A DNA stretch of 64,000 nt from JAWXCB01 sp034440455. Its GTDB lineage: Bacteria; Bacteroidota; Bacteroidia; Chitinophagales; CAIOSU01. Below, piece after piece: positions 43,449 to 52,317 of this stretch (position 1 is the stretch's first letter; each line of letters opens with the position of its first letter). Position numbers and translations under genes: made by a program. The notes under the pieces are model-generated. The model did not search any database and had not been told where the DNA came from. It saw nothing but the letters and a program-made list of their open reading frames with translations. The DNA is taken from the NCBI GenBank assembly GCA_034440455.1, contig JAWXCB010000114.1, positions 10,667-74,666 on the forward strand. Direction: 5' to 3'.

Positions 43449-43489
43449 ACAGGGGATTGCTTCGGTCGTTCCTCCCTCGCAATGACGCA
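43449..43489. repeat. GGATTGCTTCGG-type intergenic repeat
   Basis: GGGATTGCTTCGGTCGTTCC and CTCGCAATGACG form a loose hairpin (ATTGC/GCAAT). It resembles the ATTGCGGG/CCCGCAAT element at 37587-37607 and lies directly downstream of argS. Confidence 0.5.
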
Positions 43490-43491
43490 CA

Positions 43492-45264
43492 TTACATCCG
43501 CTCAGGCGCTTCGATGCCCAAAAGCCCTAAGGAAGATTTCAGCACGTTTGCAGTGAGTTGTGACAAGGCAAGTCGAAATTGCTTTGCTTGTTCATTCTCT
43601 GCATTCAGAATAGAATAGTCAGTATAGAATTTATTGAACGACTTCGCAACACTGTACACATAGTTGGCAATGAGCGAAGGGGAATACGTTGTACCCGCTT
43701 CTTTCACCGTTGCAGGAAACTGATGCAGCGAGATAAGCAGCTTTCTTTCTTCTTCATTCGGAACATATTCCTCGCTGATAGTAAAAGTTGTGGCTGCTGC
43801 TTTGCGCAACACGGAGTTGATGCGCGCAAACGAGTATTGAATAAAAGGACCCGTGTTGCCGTGAAAATCAATAGACTCATTCGGGTCAAAGAGCATCCGC
43901 TTCTTCGGGTCAACTTTCAGGATGAAATATTTCAAAGCTCCTAATCCAATTATTTTATAGAGTTCTTGTGCATATGAATCAATTTCATCCACTTTACCAA
44001 GTTCACGAGTATGCATTTCAGCCATTGCAAACATTTCGTCTAACAATTCATCTGCATCTACTACTGTTCCTTCGCGTGATTTCATTTTGCCGGAAGGCAA
44101 ATCAACCATGCCGTAGGAGAGATGATAGATGCCGTTTGTATAAGGCTTGCCGAGTTTCTCCAGCGTGAGCTTCAGCACCTGGAAATGATAATCCTGTTCA
44201 TTGGCAACAACATAAATGGATTGGTCCATTTTGAAATCATCATAGCGCAGTTGCGCTGTGCCCAAGTCTTGCGTGAGGTAAACGGATGTGCCATCGCTGC
44301 GCAACAACACTTTCTGGTCAAGCCCTTTGTCTTCGAGGTTCACCCAGATGGAGCCATCTTCTTTTTTAAAGAACACACCTTTCTCCAATCCTTCCAGCAC
44401 CAAACTCTTTCCGAGCAGGTAGGTTTCTGATTCGTAGTAATTTTTTTCAAACGACACTCCAATTTTCTTGAACGTCTGCTCAAAGCCCCCATATACCCAG
44501 CCGTTCATCTGCTTCCACAAGTCAAGTGTTGCTTTGTCGCCTGCTTCCCATTTCAGCAGCAGTTCCTGCGCGGCTTTGAAGACGGGCGCTTCACGCTCTG
44601 CCTTTTCTTTCTCCATTCCTTTCGCAGTCAACTCTTCCACTTCTCTTTTCAATATCTTATCAAACTCTACATAATACTTTCCTACAAGATGGTCGCCTTT
44701 TGTGCCGGATGATTCAGGTGTTTCTCCATTTCCGCTTTGCATCCATGCAACCATTGATTTGCAAATGGCAATGCCTCTGTCATTATAGATATTGACGCGC
44801 GTTACATCATACCCGTTGAACTTCAACACATTCGACAAAGAATATCCAAGCAGCATGTTGCGGATGTGCCCGAGATGCAGTGGCTTGTTGGTGTTTGGTC
44901 CGCAGTATTCGAGCGCGACTTTCTTTCCGCTTGCTGCGTGTTTACCAAACTCTTGCTTCGTGTAATTCTCTTTCAGAAAATCAATCCAGTAGTTCTTGCT
45001 AATCGTGAGATTGAGAAATCCTTTTATCACTCCAAAGCTTTCCACCGCAGGAAGATGTTGCACAACATAATTTCCCAATTCATTTGCAATGGCATCGGGT
45101 GATTTCTTCGCTGCTTTTGCTAAGGGAAACGTAACCAAGCTGAAGTCACCGCTGAATTCGGGTGGAGTAATGTTCACCGTGAGTTTATCGCCTTCATACT
45201 GAATTTGATAAAGCTCTTGCAGCCCTTTCACAGCGGTGGTTCTGATTTCGTTTTCTATGTTCAC
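43492..45264 (-). CDS. argS: Arginyl-tRNA synthetase
   Basis: Charges tRNA-Arg. The 590-residue class I synthetase has an N-terminal Arg-tRNA-synt_N domain (about 1-90), the HIGH motif as HLGHIRN in YCGPNTNKPLHLGHIRN, the KMSKS-equivalent GKMKSREGTV (ArgRS often deviates here) and a C-terminal DALR anticodon-binding domain (about 470-590). The length is normal. The start MNIENEIRTTAVKGLQELY is typical of Bacteroidota ArgS. The TA pair upstream is only four bases away from the start and on the same strand, so it may be read into argS. Confidence 0.97.
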   Translation of the reverse strand: MNIENEIRTTAVKGLQELYQIQYEGDKLTVNITPPEFSGDFSLVTFPLAKAAKKSPDAIANELGNYVVQHLPAVESFGVIKGFLNLTISKNYWIDFLKENYTKQEFGKHAASGKKVALEYCGPNTNKPLHLGHIRNMLLGYSLSNVLKFNGYDVTRVNIYNDRGIAICKSMVAWMQSGNGETPESSGTKGDHLVGKYYVEFDKILKREVEELTAKGMEKEKAEREAPVFKAAQELLLKWEAGDKATLDLWKQMNGWVYGGFEQTFKKIGVSFEKNYYESETYLLGKSLVLEGLEKGVFFKKEDGSIWVNLEDKGLDQKVLLRSDGTSVYLTQDLGTAQLRYDDFKMDQSIYVVANEQDYHFQVLKLTLEKLGKPYTNGIYHLSYGMVDLPSGKMKSREGTVVDADELLDEMFAMAEMHTRELGKVDEIDSYAQELYKIIGLGALKYFILKVDPKKRMLFDPNESIDFHGNTGPFIQYSFARINSVLRKAAATTFTISEEYVPNEEERKLLISLHQFPATVKEAGTTYSPSLIANYVYSVAKSFNKFYTDYSILNAENEQAKQFRLALSQLTANVLKSSLGLLGIEAPERM

Positions 45265-45268
45265 GAAG

Positions 45269-45628
45269 TTATTTTAATGCAAGTTGAACAATTCTGATTT
45301 TAGAAGAAGTGATTACGCAAAATGACGACTTCAGCAATACTCCATGTTGCGCAATACAATTGAGTATTGTTTCTATCTTCTCTTTGTTGGAGAGCTCAGG
45401 CAGGCGCAGCAACACAATGCCATAAGAAGCGAGTTTGAGGCGATAAACCAATTCGCCAAAATCCTTATCACTCGTCAATAAAATTCTTTTTTGATCCTTG
45501 GCGAGCTTCAGAATCACATCATCGTTCATGAACGGTGATTTTTCTTTTATCGAATAAACATCATGCCCGGCATTGCGCAACGCAATAACGATAGTAAAGT
45601 CAAGGCTTTCGTCAGCAACAAATTTCAT
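45269..45628 (-). CDS. DUF5615 PIN-like toxin
   Basis: Putative ribonuclease of the PIN-like Mut7-C/DUF5615 type, 119 residues: MKFVADESLDFTIVIALRNA with an acidic D6/E7 pair, GHDVYSIKE, ILKLAKDQKRILLTSDKDFG with the later acids, and YRLKLASYGIVLLRLPE. These are the typical blocks of the toxin of DUF433/DUF5615 pairs. It overlaps its partner by four bases (ATGA). Its stop lies four bases from the argS start; whether the pair affects argS expression is open. Confidence 0.87.
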   Translation of the reverse strand: MKFVADESLDFTIVIALRNAGHDVYSIKEKSPFMNDDVILKLAKDQKRILLTSDKDFGELVYRLKLASYGIVLLRLPELSNKEKIETILNCIAQHGVLLKSSFCVITSSKIRIVQLALK

Positions 45629-45861
45629 GAAGCGATGGAATAGATATTCTCATTGCGTATTTGCAATGCCGCATACCACAAACACGCCTGAATGGCTTTT
45701 TTTGTGATGTTTGGATACGATTCCATGATTTCCTTTTCGCTGCTTCCATAAGACAGGCGTTCCAGAATCAAATCAACAGGAATGCGCGTACCCTTCACCA
45801 CCGGTTTGCCAAACATCACTTTCGGATTCACTTCAATGAGTTTCAGCAGTTTGTCGTTCAT
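45625..45861 (-). CDS. DUF433 antitoxin
   Basis: A 78-residue DNA-binding protein of the DUF433 family: KLIEVNPKVMFGKPVVKGTR, IPVDLILERLSYGSSEKEIM, SYPNITKKAIQACLWYAALQ. The motif GKPVxKGTRIPVxxIL is diagnostic, followed by a helix-turn-helix. I chose the ATG at 45861 (MNDKLLKL), because conserved members start here; upstream in-frame starts at 45870 and 45915 add a peptide without similarity. The pair is co-transcribed and probably autoregulated. Confidence 0.88.
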   Translation of the reverse strand: MNDKLLKLIEVNPKVMFGKPVVKGTRIPVDLILERLSYGSSEKEIMESYPNITKKAIQACLWYAALQIRNENIYSIAS

Positions 45862-45984
45862 GGAATTCATTTCAACAAAGATAGAGGTATTCGTAAAATT
45901 GGAACATCGCACCACCTGTTCACAATCCTTTCCCCCACCCTCAAACTATTTCCGTAAGTTTTCTCTTTGTGTTTTCAAACTTAT

Positions 45985-45992
45985 TAAGTTTG
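45985..45992 (+). promoter_or_regulatory. Putative -7 promoter box of speA
   Basis: TAAGTTTG matches TANNTTTG 44 bases before the speA ATG. A TTTG lies 15 bases upstream, slightly closer than the usual 17-23, so support is partial. Confidence 0.45.
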
Positions 45993-46036
45993 CATCCCTA
46001 TTTTTTTTAAGCACCTTAAAGCCCTTTATGCCATAG

Positions 46037-47500
46037 ATGAATAACCGCTACATTGACCTCATCGAACAGACCTTCGACTTTCCGCAGGATAGCTTCAAGG
46101 TTGAAAATGACAGGCTCTTGTTTAATGAGGTTCCCCTCATGGAGCTTGTGGAGAAATTCGGCTCGCCCCTTCGCCTCACCTACCTTCCCGAAGTAAGCGC
46201 GCAGATACAAAAGGCGAAAATGCTTTTCAAAAACGCGATGGAGAAACATGCCTACACGGGCAGCTACAATTATTCTTATTGCACCAAGGCGAATCACTTC
46301 TCGTTCATCCTCGATGAAGCGCTGAAGAACGACATCCACATCGAAACATCTTCCTCCTTTGATATTGACCTCGTGCAAAAGCTGATGGACAAAGGCAAGG
46401 TGACGAAAGACACATACGTTATCAGCAACGGTTTCAAAGCGCACGACTACAAGCGTAAAATCACTTCCTTCATCAATCGTGGCTACAAGAATTTCGTGCC
46501 CGTGTTTGATAACAAAGAGGAGCTTGATTATTTCAGCGAGCACGTGCAGGACTATTGCAACGTAGGCATCCGCCTCGCTGCGGATGAAGAGCCTAACCAC
46601 GAGTTTTACACCTCGCGCCTCGGCATCCGCTACAAGGATGTGATGGAGTTTTACAAAGACAAATTCCTCGGCAACCCCAAGATGAAGCTCGTGATGCTGC
46701 ACTTCTTTATTAATACAGGAGTGCGCGACAACACCTACTACTGGACGGAGCTTAACAAAGCCATCCGCATGTATTGCGAGTTGAAGAAAATTAACCCCGA
46801 CCTTAAATATCTCAACATCGGTGGCGGCTTGCCTATTAAATATTCGCTCGGCTTCGACTATGATTATCAATACATGATTGACGAAATTATTCGCCACATC
46901 AAAAAAACATGCAAGGCGGCAAAGGTGCAGGAGCCTGACATCTTCACCGAGTTTGGCAACTTCACCGTGGGCGAAAGCGGCATCATGATTTTTAAAGTCA
47001 TCGGGCAAAAGCTGCAAAACGATCAGGAAATGTGGTATATGATTGACGGCTCGCTGATGACCACGCTGCCCGACATCTGGGGCATCAACCAGCGCTTCAT
47101 CATGCTGCCGCTGAACCACTGGGACAAAGACTACCAGCGCGTAAACATTGGCGGGCTTAGCTGCGACATCAGCGACTACTACACCTCCGAGATGCACATC
47201 AACCAGGTGTTTTTACCAAAAATCGAAAACGGCACACCGCTCTACCTCGGCTTCTTCAACACAGGCGCCTACCAGGACGAACTCAGCGGATATGGCGGCA
47301 TCAAGCACTGCCTCATCCCCTCGCCCAAGCACGTGCTGCTCAACAAAGACGAAAGCGGCAACCTCATCAGCAAAGTATATGCGGAGGAACAAAAACCCGC
47401 TGACATGATGCGCATCCTCGGCTACACCACCGACAAGAAAGAGAACGGATGGGAAGTGGAGCAGCAACCCACGCCCGAAGCCACGGCAATTACGAATTAG
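46037..47500 (+). CDS. speA: Arginine decarboxylase (fold III, Bacteroidota type)
   Basis: PLP-dependent decarboxylase making agmatine from arginine, first step of putrescine synthesis. The 487-residue protein has the PLP lysine K84 in GSYNYSYCTKANHFSF, the glycine loop KYLNIGGGLPIKY (about 255-265) and the C-terminal FFNTGAYQDELSGYGGIKHC. It is shorter than E. coli SpeA (about 650) but matches the Bacteroidota group, with the usual alanine-racemase fold barrel and a C-terminal beta domain. aguA and aguB are 24 kb away, so the pathway is split. The last codons and the stop lie in an AATTACGAATTAGGAATT-type microrepeat. A 393-codon antisense frame covers most of the gene and is a shadow of its codon bias. 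Confidence 0.9.
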   Translation: MNNRYIDLIEQTFDFPQDSFKVENDRLLFNEVPLMELVEKFGSPLRLTYLPEVSAQIQKAKMLFKNAMEKHAYTGSYNYSYCTKANHFSFILDEALKNDIHIETSSSFDIDLVQKLMDKGKVTKDTYVISNGFKAHDYKRKITSFINRGYKNFVPVFDNKEELDYFSEHVQDYCNVGIRLAADEEPNHEFYTSRLGIRYKDVMEFYKDKFLGNPKMKLVMLHFFINTGVRDNTYYWTELNKAIRMYCELKKINPDLKYLNIGGGLPIKYSLGFDYDYQYMIDEIIRHIKKTCKAAKVQEPDIFTEFGNFTVGESGIMIFKVIGQKLQNDQEMWYMIDGSLMTTLPDIWGINQRFIMLPLNHWDKDYQRVNIGGLSCDISDYYTSEMHINQVFLPKIENGTPLYLGFFNTGAYQDELSGYGGIKHCLIPSPKHVLLNKDESGNLISKVYAEEQKPADMMRILGYTTDKKENGWEVEQQPTPEATAITN

Positions 47501-47780
47501 GAATTGAAAGCAATTCCTAATTCCTAATTTTTAATTCGTTTAACCGCTTTCTTTTCAAGCACGGCATCGTGTCAAGGGGATGGAAAGTGAGTGAAAAGGA
47601 ATGCTAATACAAGATTCTCAAAACCTTAGAGACTGTTTAAACTCAGGCAATCTACTGAAAAATAGTTGGTGACTTTTTGGTGGAAAGAACTTAATATCTC
47701 TCGTCAATCTGAAGAGGAAGCAGACGCTGCTTGAGAGCAACCTGCCAGCAATAAGGTTGATGCATAAATGGGAATGAGGC

Positions 47781-47806
47781 AGTCCGAATTCGGGCTTTCT
47801 TTTTTA
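47781..47806 (+). terminator. Terminator-like hairpin, plus strand
   Basis: AGTCCG-AATT-CGGGCT forms a 6-bp stem (one G-U) with a 4-base loop, followed by TTCTTTTTTATT. It is 280 bases after speA, so it may end speA read-through or an unknown small transcript. Confidence 0.6.
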
Positions 47807-47971
47807 TTCATTACCAGTATGCTGTATGGCTCAGAAAACTCATTTATCGTTGGATAGGTACTTCAATTCTTACACTTGAATCGTTGCTTGCCGCTCTGTT
47901 TCCCCCATCGAATTACTTGCAAACTGCCGCATGTCCAGCAGCGTTTTTTTTACGATTTTCCATAAATGCAA

Positions 47972-48003
47972 AAAGTTTAGTGAAACCGATTTCACTAAAC
48001 TTT
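47972..48003 (-). terminator. Terminator of the RND efflux operon
   Basis: AAAGTTTAGTGAAA and TTTCACTAAACTTT form a perfect 14-bp stem with a CCGA-type loop. Read on the minus strand the stem is followed by TTTTTGC. It lies 94 bases beyond the stop of the pump gene. Confidence 0.75.
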
Positions 48004-48096
48004 CAGCAAACCCACAACCAACATGGGTTCTAAACGATTTTACCAACTATTTTTCAGTATAATGCCCAATCTAAAATAAAAAATCGTCAATCATCA

Positions 48097-51000
48097 TCAG
48101 CCCTGCACCGCTCCTTCCCTTCTCTGTCTTCTGCGCGCTTTTCTCCTGGCAAAAATCCAACCGAAGCGGTTCATCAATGTTTCCACTACGAGATAAACAG
48201 CAGGCACAACAACAAGCGTTAAGATTAACGAGCTTGATAATCCACCGATGATTGCCCAAGCCATACCGTTTTTCACTTCTGCGCCTGAGCCTGTTGCGAG
48301 CGCAATAGGCAACATGCCAAAAATCATCGCAACGGTTGTCATCAAAATCGGGCGCAAGCGTTCTTTCCCGGCTTCCACCAGCGCATCCACTACGGGCATT
48401 CCTTTTTCTTTGAGATGATTCGTGAAATCAACAATGAGTATCGCATTTTTTGAAACCAGCCCAAGCAGCATAATCATTCCCACTGCGGAGAAGATGGTTA
48501 AATCTTCCATCGCAAGCGCGAGCGCGAGCAGCGCCCCGATTACCGCCACCGGAACGGAAAACAACACCACAAATGGATACACCACGCTTTCATACAACGC
48601 CACCATAATCAGGTAAACAAGCACAAGCCCCATCACCAAAGCGAAGCCGAGACTTTTAAACGCATCAGCCTGCCGCTGCAAGTCGCCCAGATATTCGATA
48701 GTGACACCTTCGGGAATCTCCCTTTTATCAAGCTCGTTTTTAATATCCCTTCCCACTGAACCATTTGGGCGACCAAGCACGCCTGAGTTTACTTTCATGG
48801 AGTTGAGGCGGTCAATGCGCTCCATCACGCTTTCGCCCATCGTTTCACTTACGGTGGCAAACTGGCTGAGTTCAAATGTTTGTCCGCGTGTGTTCACAAA
48901 CGCAAGCTTGCGCACATCGTCAATATTCGCTTTGTTGAATTTATCAAGTGACACCAAAATGTCATATTCATTTCCTTCCTGCTTGAACTTGCTGCGGTCA
49001 ACACCGCGAAATGCAATTTGCAACGCATTGCCCACATCGGTCGCGCTGATGCCGAGCTGCGCCATGCGGTCGCGGTTCAGTTGCACTTCAATTTGCGGCT
49101 TGGGGTCTTTCACCGAAAACTGCACATCCTGCGTGCCGGGCACGCTCTGCGTTACTTCCTTCACGATTCTTGCAGTCTCGCGGATTTTCGCCATCTCCGT
49201 TCCTTTGATACCGATTTGAATCACCGCATCGGCAGTTTGCCCTGTGATGAGAATTTGATTTACCGTTACCTTCACCCCGGGAATTTGCGCAATCTCTTTT
49301 TTCAACTGCGTACTGAATTCTTCGGAAGTAAGCGCACGTTTTTTTGCATCCACCAGCTTCACGGTGATTTCAGCAAGATTGCTGTTTGCCGTTGAGCCAC
49401 CGAACACGCCCACCGCTGAATAGCCCACATTTGCAAACACATTTATCACCTCCGGTTTGTTCAATAAGATATTTTCAACCTGACGAACTACCTGATTTGT
49501 CTGGCGCACGGAAGTTTGCGGAGCCATTTCAATTTTAATGCTTATCTCTCCCCTGTCGCCTTGCGTAATAAACGCCTGACCGATGAAACCCGTTACAGCA
49601 AGCGTCACGGAGCCTGCGAGCAACACAATCACAACAACGAACACTAAGATTTTATTTGAAAGCGACCAGCGCAAAATCTTTCCGTATTCATCGCGCAGAT
49701 AAAAAATAAATTGCTCGAACCACAGGTTCATCTTTCCCCACCATGTTTTATCTGTGAGATGCACAAGTCTTCCAAAGCGCGAGACAAGCAAAGGCGTGAG
49801 CGTGAAGGATACGAGCAAACTGAGCAAAGTTGAAAACACGACAACCATTGCAAATTCACGCAGAATGTTTCCAATCAAGCCGGTGATTAACGCCATCGGA
49901 ACAAACACCACCACATCCACGAGCGTGATTGCCATTGCAGTGAAACCGATTTCTGCTCTGCCTTCGATGGCGGCTTTCCTTCGGTCTTTGCCCATTTCCA
50001 TGTGACGGTAAATATTTTCAAGCACCACGATGCTATCATCCACGAGAATACCAACCGTAAGCGACAAGCCCATCAGCGTCATCAGGTTCAGCGAAAAATC
50101 AAGCGCATACATACCGATGAAAGTTGGAATCATGGAGGAAGGCAATGCAACCAGCACGAAGAACGAACTGCGTACGCTGTGCAGGAAAGCAAGCATCACC
50201 AACGCTACGATGAAAATCGCAAGCACCAAATCAAATGTTACCGCGTTGGCGGTGGCAAGCGTATAATTCGATTGGTCTGTAGAAACAGTGAACTTCAGAT
50301 TTTCTCCGCTGTAAAGCGCTTCGAGTTCTGCAATACGCTTCTTCACATTTTTGCTCACATCAACTGCGTTAGCATCTGTTTGCTTGTAGATTTCCAAACC
50401 GATACTCGGATTGCCATTCACGCGGTTCAACGTGGTTTGTTCTTCTGCTCCGTCAACCAATTCCGCAACATCGGTCAGGAAAATTTTACTGCCATCAGGG
50501 TTATGCCGCAGCACCAGCGTGTTCATCTGTTCCACCGCTGTGAGGTTTGCATCAAACAAAATCGGGAATTGCAAATCGCCTGATTCCACTTTGCCCGCAG
50601 GAAAAGATTTATTCGCAGTTTCAACAGATTGCACAATCAAGCCAAGCGGAATCTTATATGCCTTCAGTTTATCAGGGTCAACATTCACGCGAATCTCGCG
50701 CTTCACACCACCGATAACATTCACCTGCCCTACTCCGGCAACATTGGCAAGCTGTGGTTTGATTTTGTCAGTAATCAAATCGAAAACCTGTGTGGGGCTT
50801 TGGTTTGCAGACACACCGATACGCAGCACGGGAGTTTCATCCGATGCGAATTTGTTAATGATGGGATTATCAATACCATCCGGAAGCTGCGAGCGAATCT
50901 GATCAATCTTGCGTTGCGCATTTTGTTGCGCCCTGTCCACATTCGCTTCGGCTTTCAGTTGGATTTGAATGATGGAAGCGCCTTCCTGCGAAGTGGAAAG

Positions 51001-51240
51001 CAACTTATCAATTCCTTCAAGCGCGGAAACGGCATCCTCAATTTTTTTCGTAACGGTGTTTTGAACTTCTTCTGCGGATGCGCCACGATAAATGGTGAGG
51101 ACCGTAATCACATTCGCCTCAAACTTCGGGAGCAGGTTGTAGTTGAGCGAATTGAAACTTATCAGCCCGAAGATAATGAGCGAAAGAAAAATTACCGTGA
51201 TGAGGAGCGGTCTCTTGATTGCAACTTCGGTGATGGTCAT
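48097..51240 (-). CDS. RND efflux pump, inner-membrane permease (AcrB/HAE1 type)
   Basis: Proton-driven exporter subunit, 1047 residues with 12 membrane segments in the usual 1+5+1+5 pattern and two large periplasmic domains. The first segment is PLLITVIFLSLIIFGLISF. The proton-relay acids are in GILVDDSIVVLENIYRHM (DD about residue 400), and the last segments contain MIFGMLPIALATGSGAEVKN and LTLVVVPAVYLVVETLMNRF. These features put it in the HAE1 multidrug/hydrophobe family rather than the heavy-metal (CzcA) group, as the metal-site pattern is missing. The C-terminus is basic (ARRKARRRQRREGAVQG). It is co-transcribed with the adaptor (9 bases upstream) and TolC. The substrate cannot be predicted. 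Confidence 0.94.
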   Translation of the reverse strand: MTITEVAIKRPLLITVIFLSLIIFGLISFNSLNYNLLPKFEANVITVLTIYRGASAEEVQNTVTKKIEDAVSALEGIDKLLSTSQEGASIIQIQLKAEANVDRAQQNAQRKIDQIRSQLPDGIDNPIINKFASDETPVLRIGVSANQSPTQVFDLITDKIKPQLANVAGVGQVNVIGGVKREIRVNVDPDKLKAYKIPLGLIVQSVETANKSFPAGKVESGDLQFPILFDANLTAVEQMNTLVLRHNPDGSKIFLTDVAELVDGAEEQTTLNRVNGNPSIGLEIYKQTDANAVDVSKNVKKRIAELEALYSGENLKFTVSTDQSNYTLATANAVTFDLVLAIFIVALVMLAFLHSVRSSFFVLVALPSSMIPTFIGMYALDFSLNLMTLMGLSLTVGILVDDSIVVLENIYRHMEMGKDRRKAAIEGRAEIGFTAMAITLVDVVVFVPMALITGLIGNILREFAMVVVFSTLLSLLVSFTLTPLLVSRFGRLVHLTDKTWWGKMNLWFEQFIFYLRDEYGKILRWSLSNKILVFVVVIVLLAGSVTLAVTGFIGQAFITQGDRGEISIKIEMAPQTSVRQTNQVVRQVENILLNKPEVINVFANVGYSAVGVFGGSTANSNLAEITVKLVDAKKRALTSEEFSTQLKKEIAQIPGVKVTVNQILITGQTADAVIQIGIKGTEMAKIRETARIVKEVTQSVPGTQDVQFSVKDPKPQIEVQLNRDRMAQLGISATDVGNALQIAFRGVDRSKFKQEGNEYDILVSLDKFNKANIDDVRKLAFVNTRGQTFELSQFATVSETMGESVMERIDRLNSMKVNSGVLGRPNGSVGRDIKNELDKREIPEGVTIEYLGDLQRQADAFKSLGFALVMGLVLVYLIMVALYESVVYPFVVLFSVPVAVIGALLALALAMEDLTIFSAVGMIMLLGLVSKNAILIVDFTNHLKEKGMPVVDALVEAGKERLRPILMTTVAMIFGMLPIALATGSGAEVKNGMAWAIIGGLSSSLILTLVVVPAVYLVVETLMNRFGWIFARRKARRRQRREGAVQG

Positions 51241-51249
51241 TGCCGGTGG

Positions 51250-52314
51250 TTAGTTGTTTACAATGCGCACGCTTGCGTTTTCGCTCAAATTGATTTGCCC
51301 AGTAATGACAACAACTTCATCTTGCGTCAAGCCTTCGATGACTTCAATATTATCACCCAACTCGCGTCCCACTTTGATTACGCGCTTTTTTGCAGTTTCG
51401 CCTTCCACAACATAGATGTAAGGATTCTTGATGCTCTCCACCAATGCATTGCGTGGAATCTGCAACACGTTTTCTTCTATTTCACTTGTAAAGTCTGCAT
51501 AGACAAAAGTGCCTGCCTTAAATGATTGACCGCTATCATTCTTCAGCATGATTTCCACGAGATAATTATGCGAGTCATCACCCTTGGGACTTACATAGGT
51601 GACCTTTCCTGTGTAGGTTGTATCAGGGAAAATTTCTGAAGTGATAATCACTTGCTGCCCGTTTGTGATATTGTAAATCTCCTTCTCCGTGACCTGCACC
51701 TGCACTTTCAGGTTTGAAATATCCACGATGGTTCCGATGTTCATTCCGGGATTTACAAACTCGCCTTCTTCAAAATTTTTCCGCACCACTGTTCCGCTGA
51801 TAGGCGCAACGATTCTCGCATCGGCAATCTGCATGCGCATTTGCTCCGCCTGATTCTTTGCATTGGCATAATTGTATTTAATGTCGTTCACCTGCACTTC
51901 GGTTGTTGCGTTTCCGGCAAGCAGTTCTTCAAAGCGCAAACTGTCTTTTTCCAGCTTCTGTAGCGTAAGTTCGATTTGCTGCAATGCAAGTTCTTTCATT
52001 CTGCTGTCAATGCGGGCAATCACCTGCCCCTTTGCGACCTGCGTTCCGAGTTCAAAATTTACTTCCACTAATTTTCCCTGCGCTGCCGGTGTAATATCCG
52101 TTTCTTGTACTGGAAGCAGGTTTCCTGTTTTTTTCAAAGAAGTTTTTAAGGGAAGGAGTTTTGCCTTCTCCGCTGTAACGCTCACCACTACATTTGTCTG
52201 CGTGATTGTTTTCGCTTTGTCGTTGATGTGCTTTTTATTATAAATCAGTTGCGCTGCCATCAGCCCGAGGACGACAACAATTACAATTCCAACAAGAATT
52301 CTGTTTCGGTTCAT
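51250..52314 (-). CDS. RND efflux periplasmic adaptor (membrane fusion protein)
   Basis: Links the pump to TolC, 354 residues. An N-terminal membrane anchor (ILVGIVIVVVLGLMAAQLIY) is followed by a barrel-sandwich half (PVQETDITPAAQGKLVEVNF), a coiled-coil hairpin (about 105-170, LALQQIELTLQKLEKDSLRF ... AKNQAEQMRMQIADARIVAP), the second lipoyl half (ISGTVVRKNFEEGEFVNPGM) and the C-terminal beta-barrel and MP domains (TYTGKVTYVSPKGDD, VVVITGQINLSENASVRIV). The start MNRNRILVG is three bases after the tolC stop. No lipobox is seen, so it is held by the anchor. Confidence 0.93.
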   Translation of the reverse strand: MNRNRILVGIVIVVVLGLMAAQLIYNKKHINDKAKTITQTNVVVSVTAEKAKLLPLKTSLKKTGNLLPVQETDITPAAQGKLVEVNFELGTQVAKGQVIARIDSRMKELALQQIELTLQKLEKDSLRFEELLAGNATTEVQVNDIKYNYANAKNQAEQMRMQIADARIVAPISGTVVRKNFEEGEFVNPGMNIGTIVDISNLKVQVQVTEKEIYNITNGQQVIITSEIFPDTTYTGKVTYVSPKGDDSHNYLVEIMLKNDSGQSFKAGTFVYADFTSEIEENVLQIPRNALVESIKNPYIYVVEGETAKKRVIKVGRELGDNIEVIEGLTQDEVVVITGQINLSENASVRIVNN

Positions 52315-52317
52315 GTG

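Larger units (their letters stand above)
47501..48096. other. Intergenic region of about 600 bases with hairpins
   Basis: No gene is supported. It contains the microrepeat at the end of speA (to about 47540), a hairpin AAGCAG-ACG-CTGCTT (about 47718-47732), a terminator-like hairpin at 47781-47811 and a terminator of the RND operon at 47972-48003. The segment 47545-47811 ends in a good terminator but no promoter is obvious, so a small RNA is possible and unproven. Confidence 0.45.

Noticed and set aside
46016..47197. A 393-codon antisense open frame over speA
   Set aside because: It is Val/His/Phe-rich without motifs and mirrors the codon bias of speA, whose protein has clear catalytic motifs along its length.
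47148..47408. Thr/Ser/Ala-rich plus-strand frame inside speA
   Set aside because: It is the +1 frame of a GC-rich part of speA and has no independent support.
50629..51525. 298-codon antisense frame across the pump and adaptor genes
   Set aside because: It crosses the boundary of two real genes on the other strand and has no protein character.
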